A stretch of 64,000 bases of DNA from Xenopus tropicalis (Eukaryota > Chordata > Amphibia > Anura > Pipidae): assembly GCF_000004195.4 (NCBI RefSeq), contig NC_030679.2:19621212-19685211 (forward strand), given 5' to 3'. Shown here piece by piece: positions 32,902 to 44,212 of the stretch; the stretch's first letter is position 1; every line of letters begins with the position of its first letter. The translations under genes and the position numbers were made by a program. A model generated the notes under the pieces. The model had not been told where the DNA came from. It saw only the letters and a program-made list of their open reading frames with translations, and did not search any database.

Positions 32902-33535
32902 ATGGAAGAAATAAAAAAAAAAAAACAACAGTTTGCACACCAGCAAAATATGTGTCTGAGGGGTACCAGGTATATTAGTTCATATTTTCTAGGACTGCCC
33001 CAGCATCTAAGAGTTCTATTTCATGCTAGATATTTCCCTGATGCTCACCCCAGCCTCAACCCTACTGCACATCCTGCACCAAGACTTGGAGAAAGGAAAG
33101 GCTTTTCTCTCCCACCATTTTTTCTTTGCAGTTATAACATCCATAGCACGCCTTTGAAAGGCAGCCTCGGCCCCACATTACACCAGCTTCTCAAGGAGAT
33201 GGTGAAAAATGTACCGATCGAGGAGGGCCTAGACACTGATATCATACATAGGTCCCAGAATAATTCATTGTGGATGGCCTGGCGCAGAGCCCAGTTCTTA
33301 GAGCTTTGCAGACAACTATCCAAGCCTGATAAGGCCTTACCCACTTCATATGTAATACACGACAACCCCAAAAGAGGTGCCAGCTTCACTCACCCAAAGA
33401 CACTTGCCCCCTACTAACAAGACCCCTCCCCCTCCCCTTTGGCATTGTATCACAATACTGAGATATATGTACCCATTGTTACTGTCACAATACCTGTTAT
33501 GGAAAAATCAATAAACATCTATCTCAACAAAATAT
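32902..33535 (+). pseudogene. unidentified ORF of 171 codons, probably a transposon remnant
   Basis: The frame 32902-33417 starts in a poly-A run and includes LKEMVKNVPIEEGLDTD and WMAWRRAQFLELCRQLSKPD. I do not recognise the family. The 3' flank ends TTATGGAAAAATCAATAAAC ATCTATCTCAAC, which looks like a retroelement 3' terminus with a poly(A) signal. A good splice-acceptor-like tract (TTTTTTCTTTGCAG) lies near 33117-33130, so a real exon starting at about 33131 is the alternative. Confidence 0.25.
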
Positions 33536-33539
33536 GTGT

Positions 33540-34530
33540 CCCAGTTCCACAGTGGCTTGGCTGACAGTGTTTGGTAATTCTCATTTTGTTTGTACCCTAA
33601 TGTACAGTGCTGCAGAAACTGTTGGCTCTATATAAAGAAAGATAATAATAACAACACTAGAGAGCCATGTCTGAAGCAGAATAATATTAAATAAAAGACT
33701 CTGCATCATATAAGGGCTGGGGCACACTGGTATCTATGGCTCGTAAGTTAACTGACTGATAATGGGAGGGAAGCAGGCAAATGATGGCAGTCGGATACCT
33801 TGGGCACCCTTAACTTACATCCAGGGGAGTAAATAATACTAAGAAGTTATTTCCTCTGAAAGGCGATCAGAGTTCCCAGAGAAATCTGACACAGAGACAA
33901 CTCTGACACAAATGAAAATAGTGAAACATGTTGGCACTATATAAATTAAACATAATAAAATGTCAGAGCCATGGTCCACAGTAAGACTGCAAGGTCATAG
34001 GAACTGCCTTAGTACATCAAACCGTACCAAAGTCCCTTGGCCCCATATAGCCCAATATTTTATACCCATTATTTTAGTGTTATGCATGCTGATATGCACA
34101 CCTGGCTCCATAAATTGCAAAGGTGCCAGACAATATCGTAAAAAAGCTGCATAGTGCCTATTAGTGTAACTTATAACTATTAATGGAATATGGTTACATT
34201 TAGGGATAAGCTAAATGCAACATTTCAGATCCTGCTGGACGACAAATCCCGGGATCTGCTGCAATCCAACTGAACGCTTATTGGGTCTGACTACACCTGC
34301 TTGTGTTCCCTTCTTTTTATTCCCTTGTTCGTTAAACACATTTCTTACATATCATATCAAGTATAAATAATAAAGTGTCCGAATTATTCAGCGGAATTCC
34401 AGTCCTGTAAATATCATTCAATGAATAAGTTTCTCGGTAACTCGGAATTGTGCTTAGAGAGCAATTTGCCATGTTTTTTCTGGACTTATTTTTCCCACCA
34501 CATGTGGCTTTAAAATACCACAAATACCCT
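33540..34530. other. no gene recognised; SINE-tail scraps
   Basis: CAGTGCTGCAGAAACTGTTG GCTCTATATAAAG (about 33606) and ATGTTGGCACTATATAAATT (about 33928) are SINE 3' ends only. The rest is unassigned. Confidence 0.45.
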
Positions 34531-34535
34531 CTCAA

Positions 34536-34770
34536 TTAAAGGAGAAGGAAAGGCTAAATCACTATGGGGTGCTAAATGCTAGGTACCCCCAATGATTGTA
34601 ATTGTTTAACTGATACCCCCGTGCAGAAAACTGCACAGGTCTGGGATAAATGCAGGTGAGCCTCCCTCTTTCTTCCTTCTCCTTTCAAAGTGATCCAGGG
34701 CATGCACTTACAATCACCGGATGGTACCTAATCTTTTGACACCCCTCAGTAATTGTAACTGTCCTTCTCC
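34536..34770. mobile_element. TTAA-type MITE with TTAAAGGAGAAGG / CCTTCTCC ends
   Basis: Left TTAAAGGAGAAGGAAAGG, right AACTGTCCTTCTCC. The interior has CCCCCAATGATTGTAATTG and its mirror CAGTAATTGTAACTG. The right TTAA is lost where the next element begins. Confidence 0.65.
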
Positions 34771-34898
34771 AATTATCCAGAAAGCTCAGAATAATGAGAA
34801 GCCCATCTCCCATAGACTCCATTTGAATTTTTAAAATTGAATTTCTTTTTCTCTGTGATAATAAAGATATAAAGATATAATTAATCCTTATTGGCCTG
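34771..34898 (-). mobile_element. palindromic MITE, 'ACAGGTATGGGA' family, copy 9 (fragment)
   Basis: AATTATCCAGAAAGCTCAGA, CCATCTCCCATAGACTCCAT and ATATAATTAATCCTTATTGG are family words in order. Both ends are missing, and it is sandwiched between two TTAA-type MITEs. Confidence 0.8.
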
Positions 34899-34900
34899 TG

Positions 34901-35322
34901 TTAAAGGAACAGTAACACCAAAAAATGAAAGAGCTTTAAAGTAATAAAAATATGATGCACTGTTGCCCTGCACTGGTAAAACTGGTGTGTTTGCTACAGT
35001 AACACTACTATAATTTATATAATAAGCTGCTGTGTAGCCACGGGGGCAGCCATTCAAGCTGGAAAAAAGGAGAAAAGGCACAGGTTACATAGCAGATAAC
35101 TATGTTCTGAAGAATACAATAGTGTTTTATCTGTTATCTGCTAAGTGCCTGTGCCTTTTCTCCTTTGAATGGCTGCCTCCGTGGCTACATAGCAGCTTAT
35201 TTATATAAATTATAGTAGACTTTCTGAAGTAAACACACAACTTTTACCAGTGCAGGGCAGCAGCACATTATATTTTAGTTACTTTTATACACTTTCATTT
35301 TTTGGTGTTACTGTTCCTTTAA
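34901..35322. mobile_element. T2-family palindromic MITE, full length, 422 bp
   Basis: TTAAAGGAACAGTAACACCA at the left is mirrored by TGGTGTTACTGTTCCTTTAA at the right, both bordered by TTAA. The arms remain complementary inward (GCACTGGTAAAACTGGTGTG / CACACAACTTTTACCAGTGC; GCCTGTGCCTTTTCTCC and complement) for almost the full length. This is the classic T2 MITE architecture in Xenopus. Confidence 0.93.
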
Positions 35323-35329
35323 ATAGATC

Positions 35330-37380
35330 TATCTATCTGAATGGAAGCAGCAGCAATATGCAGACAATCATAATCCATCTATATATGCATACCAAACCAC
35401 AGGCACGTTTTCTATACCTGATTGTTTACCTAGCCCTGATTACACTGTAATTAAAGTAAATTATACTGTAATTAAAGTAGAGTAGTGCTTTTTTGTTGTT
35501 GGGAGCTAAAAAATTATTTAAGCATCCAACAATATTTATTTAGCAGGCATGATTCTCATTGGAGGATTCTCTTCCATGGGAACCAACTTCACCTTAAGCC
35601 TGCGAAACCCTTCCATAAATAGCCCCTCTAAACCTTCCCGAATTAGCCTACTCACTGCCTCTCACTTTAACTAAAGCAGAAATCAGCCTCTCTAGTGATG
35701 GCTTTCTTTTCATTGCGAAAAGAAAGGACCCAGGGACTGTATTATGATATAATTGGGCCCATGTGCCTGCCAGGCCATGCCCCAATATGCCCAAATGTGC
35801 CCGATACACCCACCAATTTTCTGGTAACGCCCATCCTTACATAGCAGTCCAAGGGCTGGTATGGTGTGGGTCACTGACAGGAATCCAAAATGGCAGCCCT
35901 GGCATGACATACTCCTTAATGTCCCAACTTCTAATCACGCTGCGGGTCACTTCTGATGTCCTTATGCCACCCCCCCCCCCCCAAGCCTGCAAAAGACAGC
36001 TAATATAAATGACTGATGTCAGGGGATAGGTTGGTGGGTAGGGCGTAAACAACTATTGATTAACCACAATTTCCACAATTGTTGCTGGGCTACAACTACT
36101 GGTGTATTCTACCATATTATCAAATATCTCCACAACCCGGGCTTTCTTTCACCCAGATGGTATCTTGGGTTGACATCACCTCTTGATTTTGTTCCCGACT
36201 CGGTGCCCTGGGCATGGAGCATAGGCATCCACAGGCTCAGGGATCAGCCTAGAATTGTGGTATCACATACATCAAGCATACGCCAACCAAGTAAGAGAAA
36301 AATACAAGATGGCAGCCACAAGCTTCATCCACCCCAGTAGAGCTTACAATCTAAGGTCCTTACAGCGTATGCAAACACCAGGATAATAGTGGAGCCAGTG
36401 TGGGAGGAAACCGGAGCTATCAGAGGATGAGACACAAACCATTCACCTAATTTATTTTTAATCTGTTATTAAATGTTTCCATATTGCATGAGATATTTGC
36501 AAAGACTGCAAGCTTTTTAGGCAACAAAAAAGGCATGTGACTTATTGTGAGGGACATCTTTTCCTACAGGAGCTTAGGGGACTGAGCTGTCAAAGGCACA
36601 TAGCATTCATGGAGGACTACAAGATGACATTGTGTTTGGAATAGGCCTTACACGTCCCAAGCCCTGTCACAGTTTAACTTCCTCTTGTGTACTTTATAGA
36701 GATGGATGTGTCTCCAATGAAACTCAAAACCCAAACACTACAGAAGCATTTGCTAAATGTATTTATTTGAAAGAAATCCCAACTCACTTTCTCTTAGGTA
36801 AGAGCAAGCCTTAGATTTATGTTTGGCTTAACGCCCGTCAGAGGGATTTGTTAACCTCCATGTGCTGTGCTATGCTGCAAGTGTCTTTATAGGGGGGCCA
36901 GGGTTTAGGGAGAGTGGCAACGTATCTTCCATTTATTTGTATGTATAAAGCATCACATAGATTTCTTTAGGATTATGTAGATAGTGCAGTTTTGGTAAAG
37001 AATTGGTGGCCTGGTAAATTTTTCAGCATTTTCTGCCCAGGTAGGATGGTACCAAAATGAGGACTAGAAAAAAAAATTACAGAAAAAAAGTTGTAGCTAT
37101 GACCCTGACTGGGTGTGGTTTAAATAGAGAGTGGAAACAAGTCAGCATGGATATATACCGGCACACATCATCTCAAGAGTTTGCACACCCAAAGGTGAGG
37201 CCATGGGCAACAGTGTTAGAAATGTACCATGAATCTACAGCCCAAATTGTGCCCAAAGTTTAGAAACATATGGCTTCTGTTAAAGAATGCTGCTTCCCAA
37301 AACTAAATTTTTCTGGCATGGAGCTTTGGTAGCCCCGTGCATCAGTAATAGTAGAAGGTGGGACTTACTTGATTACAGTG
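35330..37380. other. no gene recognised; unassigned intergenic DNA
   Basis: Includes a C12-13 run at about 35970 and a reverse SINE scrap (GAGCTTACAATCTAAGGTCC, about 36342). ORFs up to 94 codons are unsupported. Confidence 0.45.
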
Positions 37381-37399
37381 TAATCAAAAAGCTCACCAG

Positions 37400-37688
37400 T
37401 AGAGATGCACCAAATGCAGGATTCAGTTCGGGATTTGCCCAAGATTCAGCCTTTTTCAGCAGGCTTTTGGATTTGGCCAAATCCATGCTCCTGGCCAAAC
37501 CAAATCCAAATTCTTAAAATCATGTGACTTTTTGTCACGTTTCAACAGAAGTTGAAATTTTTTCACCAGCACTCTTTAACCTTTCTGTATCCTAATTTTC
37601 ATCTGCAAATTAGGATTTGAATTCGGTTTGGTATTTGGCCGAATCCTTTACAAACGATTCCGGGTTTGGCCGATTTGGTGCATCCCTA
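37400..37688 (+). mobile_element. hAT-type MITE with perfect 8-bp target duplication
   Basis: Ends TAGAGATGCACCAAAT and ATTTGGTGCATCCCTA. It is flanked by CTCACCAG at 37392-37399 and 37689-37696, a perfect 8-bp duplication. The interior has AAAATCATGTGACTTTTTGT CACG and the GGATTTGAATTCGG / CCGAATCC pair. Same family as 26227-26502. Confidence 0.95.
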
Positions 37689-37786
37689 CTCACCAGCCAT
37701 CTTGTACTGGAGGTATTTGTAAAGCAACACAGGTATGGTGGAGAAGAGCCATACTATCACTAGTAACTCTGACCTGTGCTTGGGCT

Positions 37787-38027
37787 ATAAAGGTGGCCAC
37801 ACACGTGGCGATTTGCAATCTTTCGTGTGACCATCGGTCGCACAAAAGATCGTACAATCAGCCACAAACCGTTCAGGGCTGAAATGGCAGATAAGGAGGT
37901 AGAAACAATAGGATTTCTACCTCCTTCTGCTGATTCAGCGCAGAAGGCAGATTCCTGCGATATCGGTCGACTCGCCGACTTGCCATACACGCACCGAATA
38001 TTATTGGTGCGTGTTTGGCCAGCTTAA
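37787..38027. mobile_element. 'GGTGGCCATACACG' TTAA-type MITE, copy 1
   Basis: AGGTGGCCACACACGTGGCG at the left, GTGCGTGTTTGGCCAGCTTAA at the right. The interior has CGTGTGACCATCGGTCGCAC and GGTAGAAACAATAGGATTTC TACCTCC, shared with 48587-48933. Confidence 0.85.
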
Positions 38028-38237
38028 GGAGGCCTACAGTATGTCAGTTTGGCCAGCTGGCTAGCTTTTCAACATGCCATCAGCATTAAAGTGCCAGGCA
38101 CAGCAAATGTATTCATATATATATAGAGCTGCATAGAGCAATTACATGACAATTGTACCACCTACAGCTAGTGGGAAAAGCGTACTGTAATATCATTTGC
38201 TTAGTGTGTAATACGCAGACTGATTCCCTTATACTAT

Positions 38238-38465
38238 ACAGGTATAAGAACCATTATTTGGAAATCAATTATCCAGAAAGCTCCGAAAAATGGGAAAGCC
38301 ATCTCCCATAGACTCCATTTTAATCAAATAATTAGAATTTTTTTTCTCTGTGATAATAAAACAGTACCTTGTAGTTGATCCCAACTAACATATGATTAAT
38401 CCTTATTGGAGGCAAAACAACCCCCCAGGTCCCCAGCATTCTGCATAACAGGTCCCATACCTGTA
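38238..38465 (-). mobile_element. palindromic MITE, 'ACAGGTATGGGA' family, copy 8 (internally deleted)
   Basis: Both ends are present (ACAGGTATAAGAACCATTAT and GCATAACAGGTCCCATACCT), but only about 228 bp lie between them. The TTTAATGTTTAAATGATTT segment is missing. Confidence 0.9.
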
Positions 38466-38469
38466 CTAG

Positions 38470-39225
38470 AAAACAGCAGCCAGTGGGTCCAGGAGATCTG
38501 ACAGCCATAAATTCCCTTTAACAGATTTTAATAACTGCAATCGAACCACCATTCACTTTTTCTAGGATAAAAGAAAACACATTTAATAATCCACATTTAA
38601 CAATTTTGCACAATGCAAGAAAGACCTGAGCAGTATATATTAAATAAAAAATATAGTTTTACAGTATTTAGATGAATTACATTGCAACTGTATATAACAC
38701 AAAAAAATAATGAAATGGAGAGAGAAGAAAAATACCACCAGTAGGATTGGAAGACTGAAGTGAGTTCTTCAGGTTCTCGATTTTCTCCTTACTGTGCGCA
38801 ATGATGCAATTATCACATTAAATTCTTTTCACATTGGTAATGAACCCACGGGAACAGATGGGAATCATAACTTAGACAGCATGTCTATACAACAGTCAGT
38901 CAGTGTGCAACAAAGGTACAGCCACAGTCACTATTTAACCAAAAAATCACAAAACACACTAAGGCCATGATGTTCCAGTAAAGCTGGGCAAGCATTTTCT
39001 TGCATCTGTGATAAAAAAAACTGGGGGGGGGGCATAGAGGGATACAATTATGGAGGGATTATAACCCCTTTAATAAAACAAATCTTCTATAAAACTGTCT
39101 CTTTGTAGGCAACCCATAATCATTGATCAGCAACAGTCTATTTACATCGCAAACTTTGCTCAAAATCTAGTAACCCATAGTAACCAGATATTTTACTTTA
39201 AGCAGTTGTTATAATATGTGCAAAC
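38470..39225. other. no gene recognised
   Basis: AT-rich unassigned DNA with a G8 run near 39025. No ORF above 60 codons of interest. Confidence 0.45.
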
Positions 39226-39230
39226 TCTAT

Positions 39231-39452
39231 GGGGCAGATTTATCAAAGTAAGAGATTACAGCTCACCACAAAAAAACTCACCTCACATTTATATTCATTC
39301 CTATGGGATTTTTAGAAGTGTATTTATCAGTGGGAGAAAGTTAGAGTTCACAATTTGATAATTATGCTTCTAAAAATCCCATAGGAAAGAATAGAGAGTG
39401 AGTGAATTTTTGTGTGGTGAGCTCCAATCTCACATTTTGATAAATATGCCCC
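39231..39452. mobile_element. Harbinger-like MITE ('GGGGCAGATTTATCA'), 222 bp, TAT duplication
   Basis: GGGGCAGATTTATCAAAGTG-like left end, TTTTGATAAATATGCCCC right end. The arms are complementary almost to the centre (CCTATGGGATTTTTAGAAG / CTTCTAAAAATCCCATAGG). It is flanked by TAT at 39228-39230 and 39453-39455. G-rich ends with a 3-bp A/T duplication fit PIF/Harbinger-derived MITEs. A decayed sibling begins at 57565. Confidence 0.8.
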
Positions 39453-39556
39453 TATGTCTATTATTGCACAAGGCTACTCGGCCTGCGGATAAACACAGGC
39501 AGAGAAATCACCTAACTCCTTACCTCCGCTTTGTTTTGCTTCTGTGCCTGCCGGCC

Positions 39557-40823
39557 TGATCTGACCGTAGCCTGATGGCAGAACTAGATCTGACCCTAGC
39601 CTAATGGCAGAACTAGATCTGACCCTAGCCTAATGGCAGAACTAGATCTGACCCTAGCCTAATGGCAGAACTAGATCTGACCCTAGCCTAATGGCAGAAC
39701 TAGATCTGACCCTAGCCTAATGGCAGAACTAGATCTGACCCTAGCCTAATGGCAGAACTAGATCTGACCCTAGCCTAATGGCAGAACTAGATCTGACCCT
39801 AGCCTAATGGCAGAACTAGATCTGACCCTAGCCTAATGGCAGAACTAGATCTGACCCTAGCCTAATGGCAGAACTAGATCTGACCCTAGCCTAATGGCAG
39901 AACTAGATCTGACCCTAGCCTAATGGCAGAACTAGATCTGACCGTAGCCTAATGGCAGAACTAGATCTGACCCTAGCCTAATGGCAGAACTAGATCTGAC
40001 CCTAGCCTAATGGCAGAACTAGATCTGACCCTAGCCTAATGGCAGAACTAGATCTGACCGTAGCCTAATGGCAGAACTAGATCTGACCCTAGCCTAATGG
40101 CAGAACTAGATCTGACCCTAGCCTAATGGCAGAACTAGATCTGACCCTAGCCTAATGGCAGAACTAGATCTGACCCTAGCCTAATGGCAGAACTAGATCT
40201 GACCCTAGCCTAATGGCAGAACTAGATCTGACCGTAGCCTAATGGCAGAACTAGATCTGACCCTAGCCTAATGGCAGAACTAGATCTGACCCTAGCCTAA
40301 TGGCAGAACTAGATCTGGCCCTAGCCTAATGGCAGAACTAGATCTGACCCTAGCCTAATGGCAGAACTAGATCTGACCCTAGCCTAATGGCAGAACTAGA
40401 TCTGACCGTAGCCTAATGGCAGAACTAGATCTGACCCTAGCCTAATGGCAGAACTAGATCTGACCCTAGCCTAATGGCAGAACTAGATCTGACCCTAGCC
40501 TAATGGCAGAACTAGATCTGACCCTAGCCTAATGGCAGAACTAGATCTGACCGTAGCCTAATGGCAGAACTAGATCTGACCCTAGCCTAATGGCAGAACT
40601 AGATCTGACCCTAGCCTAATGGCAGAACTAGATCTGACCCTAGCCTAATGGCAGAACTAGATCTGACCGTAGCCTAATGGCAGAACTAGATCTGACCCTA
40701 GCCTAATGGCAGAACTAGATCTGACCCTAGCCTAATGGCAGAACTAGATCTGACCCTAGCCTAATGGCAGAACTAGATCTGACCCTAGCCTAATGGCAGA
40801 ACTAGATCTGACCCTAGCCTAAT
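39557..40823 (+). repeat. 29-bp satellite, about 43-44 tandem copies
   Basis: Unit: CTGACCCTAGCCTAATGGCA then GAACTAGAT (29 bp), giving AGATCT at each junction. Copies are almost identical. A CCC-to-CCG change marks positions 39567, 39944, 40060, 40234, 40408, 40553 and 40669, which are spaced at exact multiples of 29 (13, 4, 6, 6, 5 and 4 units). One TGGCC variant lies near 40317. Confidence 0.98.
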
Positions 40824-41073
40824 ATAACTAATTCTCCAGTCCACTAACCCACTAATGGCTCCTAGATATGAGGGCAGGGGGTAATCAGCGTGACTTGCAA
40901 ATGATTGTTTGCTTTGCTCTGTAGGGCATCCAGTCATGCTAATTTTAATTTGCCTTAAAATACATACTATTTATAAAAAACAAAAAAGCTTTATGTTTCA
41001 TGTTGAGCTTAGCATGTGTTTGGGTGTGTTTAGTTTTTTAAATTTACTTTCCAAACTAATTACATTAATTTGT

Positions 41074-41603
41074 ACAGGTATGGGACCTGGGGTTTTCCGA
41101 ATAAGAGGTCTTTCAGTAATTTGGATCTCCATACCTAAAAATCATTTATAGGTTAATTAAACCCAATAAGGATTAATTATGTCTTAGTTGGGATCAAATA
41201 AAATGTACTGTTTTATTATTACAGAGAAAAGGGAATCATTTAACCATTAAATAAACCCAATAGGGCTGTTCTGCCCCAATAAGGGGTAATTATATCTTAG
41301 TTGGGATCAAGTACAGGTACTGTTTTATTATTACAGAGAAAAGGGAATCATTTAACCATTAAATAAACCCAATAGGGCTGTTCTGCCCCCAATAAGGGGT
41401 AATTATATCTTAGTTGGGATCAAGTACAGGTACTGTTTTATTATTACAGAGAAAAGGGAATCATTTAACCATTAAATAAACCCAATAGGGCTGTTCTGCC
41501 CCCAATAAGGGGTAATTATATCTTAGTTGGGATCAAATACAGGTACTGTTTTATTATTACAGAGAAAAGGGAAATCATTCTCCATAACGGATTCCATACC
41601 TGT
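41074..41603 (+). mobile_element. palindromic MITE, 'ACAGGTATGGGA' family, copy 10, with amplified 113-bp core
   Basis: Ends ACAGGTATGGGACCTGGGG and GATTCCATACCTGT. The core unit starting GGGAATCATTTAACCATTAA recurs at 41231, 41343 and 41456 (spacing 112 and 113). It uses the same derived unit as the copy at 29 kb. Confidence 0.95.
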
Positions 41604-41604
41604 T

Positions 41605-42415
41605 TAGAACAAGGATTGGTGGGCCCAACCATAAAAATTTATCATAATGTGTTTTACCAAATATTGGACCAGATTCAATTCAATGAGAAAGACTTAGTCC
41701 AATTCCAGATTTTGCCTTTAGTCTTCAATGGAGTTTTCACCTAGTAAAACATTTGATAAAGTTCTCATCAATTTGAATGTGGCCCATTATACCAAATATG
41801 TACAGAACCCAGTACACCATGCTGAACCCAGGAAACCGCAGCAGAAGATCATTTTGGAGACGGGGATAAGGTTTAACTGTGACTTGCCTCCCAGCCTTCC
41901 CAACCCTCCCAGATACCTGCCCACATCAATATTATGGACCGGGTAAATTCTCTGGTAACTGTAACGGTTTCTGGTAATTGTGATGGTTTTTTTTCTTTCT
42001 AGTAAGAGTGAAAAGTAATTGGTCGCCTTTATATGTCCTTTGATGTATCTTTACAGTAAACAAGCACTGAAGATGTTTTGAAGGGTAGAAAGCAGAAACT
42101 ATTGTGCCTTTATGTAAATGTCTTCTCAGTGTACATCAGTATACACTATGCAAAAAGGTGGTCACACAGGTACAGATATTATCTTCATATAAGTTGTGGT
42201 ATACAGTATGTATGATGAACGCATGACCCTGAGTGATATCTATATACTATGAATAATAATTGGTTAATTGGGTTCAGAGCAAAGGAACAATAATAAGGTG
42301 GCATACCATGTATGGTTCCTCGCACATATCTCTCTGTCAGACAGTGTACAGGATTGGACAGTTTATGGCAGCCATTGTAGTAGTATACTCATTAAACATA
42401 CAGGAGCTAAAGAAG
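41605..42415. other. no gene recognised
   Basis: Unassigned intergenic DNA. A 72-codon frame at 41728-41946 has no motif. Confidence 0.4.
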
Positions 42416-42420
42416 AAAGA

Positions 42421-42737
42421 GTAAAGCTGGCCATACACGGGCGATGTCGCCAACGAGCGGATCTTCACCCGATATCCCCACCTACGGGTGGCGATATCGG
42501 GGAGGCATGTAGGCGAATTCGATCGTTTGGCCCTGGGGCCAAACGATTGAATTCTGCACGCGGCAATGGGGCAGTCGGTTCGGGGACCGCATCAACAAGC
42601 CGATGCGATCCCCGATCCGACTGTATTTTCTAACCTGGCCGATCGATATCTGGCCGGCCAGGCCCCTCGTTTCTGCCCCTACACGGGCCGATAGAATCTG
42701 CCGATATCGGTCCCTTGGACCGTGTATGGGGGCCTTA
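42421..42737. mobile_element. 'GGTGGCCATACACG' family MITE, copy 2
   Basis: AAGCTGGCCATACACGGGCG at the left, CCGTGTATGGGGGCCTTAA at the right. GC-rich interior with TCGTTTGGCCCTGGGGCCAA ACGATTGAATTC, an internal palindrome, and CGATATCGG words. One border lacks a clean TTAA. Confidence 0.8.
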
Positions 42738-42766
42738 AAGCTCTGTGAAATACATTGGCCCTAATG

Positions 42767-42920
42767 CAGGCCTGGACTGGCAATCTGTGGATTCTGGCAA
42801 ATACCAGAGGGGCTGCTGTAAGATGCCATAGACAGTCACTATTTATTGGGCCTGTGGAGGCTTTTTGGGCCTCTGTTTACTTGAAATGCCAGGGCCTATT
42901 TTGAACCCCAGTCCAGACCT
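42767..42920 (+). mobile_element. hAT-like short MITE ('CAGGCCTGGACTGGCAATCT'), 154 bp
   Basis: Left CAGGCCTGGACTGG and right CCAGTCCAGACCT are inverted. The flanking 8-mers CCCTAATG and CCTTAATC agree at 6 of 8 positions, consistent with a decayed 8-bp duplication. Partial copies are at 13003, about 25487, 43146 (reverse) and 46232. Confidence 0.75.
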
Positions 42921-43145
42921 TCCTTAATCCAATACTTGGGGATACCCGTGCCAGGATCTATTCTAAATACCTTTCCATTAGTGCAAGTTTTCAGGAGAAA
43001 GATGGTGACTTGTCCACTATTTTGTATACTAGAAAGAAAACCTGGCACCAATAGTCGTCTTAGTACTTTCACTCTTCTATCTCAGGGTAACACTACAGTG
43101 GAAGGTTGGTTCCATATCCCATCCGGATTTAAATTATAAATATGC

Positions 43146-43222
43146 CCTGGCATTTCAGGTACACAAAGGTTCAAACAGCCTTAATAAATAGTGACTGTCT
43201 ATGGCATCTTACAACAGCCCCA
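43146..43222 (-). mobile_element. hAT-like short MITE fragment, minus orientation
   Basis: CCTGGCATTTCAGGTACACA, AATAGTGACTGTCTATGGCA and CTTACAACAGCCCC match the reverse complement of 42820-42895. Confidence 0.75.
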
Positions 43223-43229
43223 TATTCCA

Positions 43230-44205
43230 GAATCTACAGTCTGACAGTATGAGCCTGGTTTCATCCCATAACCAACACAGGGGCACATATATACACAGGG
43301 ATGAATATCTACTGCAACCCTACATGTACAAAATTGGCATGTCAGCCTTCCAACCAGCACATGGCAGATGGAACCATTCCCAAGCACTGACATTAAACTG
43401 CAGGTCACCTCCAGGCTTCATCTAGGATAAGGACTTGGCAGAATAGAGAAGAGCTCATCTGCAACAGCAACACATTCTATAGATGTTTTGTACATACTGT
43501 ACAGCCAAGTGAGTTTGCATTAATTTATAGCATTGTCTCAGAGTGGGAACAGTCATAACAACATCTTTATTGTATGGTATGAGAGAGTTAATGCTGCACA
43601 TTATCCGTATCCTGAGCTCATCCATCCGTCTGCCAGACGCAGGCCCATTCTCTGATGAGATTCCGCATGTTTCCGCTGTGAATCATAACACAGGAAGGTC
43701 AGATACAATCTGAAAGGTCACAGAAAGAAAATTTTGGAGCATCAGGTTCTGTCTCTGGGATCACAGGAACCAGATCACCCCCCCCCCCCTCACATCTTTT
43801 ATCCTGGCTTCAAAAAGGAAAAAATATTACACTGTGTCCCTCATATAATAGTCATGGTACTTGGTACATGGTAATTATGTGGGATCCACTAAACCAGCCT
43901 TAGTGGTGCAGTAGAAGCCAAGACAGGATCGATTCCCACTGCTCCTGGATGGCAAGAGCCAGAAATTGACCAAAGAGCCAGAAATTGACCAACCCGTTGC
44001 ACAACTCTTCCTGTAACTCTATTCAGGGCAGGCACTGATGTGGTTTAGGAGGGGACAGGGGGGTCATTGGTTAAGAATTTAGAGTGGGGTCCTATTCACA
44101 TCTGAAGGAGATCAAAACCTACAATAGCATCCCATTGTGGTACCAAACTGTTTAAAGTAGGTATCACACACTTAATTACAGATACAAGAGGAGAAAATTC
44201 CTGAC
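43230..44205. other. no gene recognised
   Basis: Unassigned DNA with a C10 run near 43778 and a 20-bp direct duplication (AGAGCCAGAAATTGACCAA) at about 43966-44000. Confidence 0.4.
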
Positions 44206-44212
44206 TATGAGG

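Noticed and set aside
39557..40823. CRISPR-like array of 29-bp repeats
   Set aside because: The repeat length is similar to CRISPR repeats, but units are directly contiguous with no unique spacers, in a vertebrate genome. It is a satellite.
42268..42633. 121-codon plus-strand ORF
   Set aside because: Its second half lies in the GC-rich TTAA-type MITE at 42421-42737; no domain and no sign of splicing.
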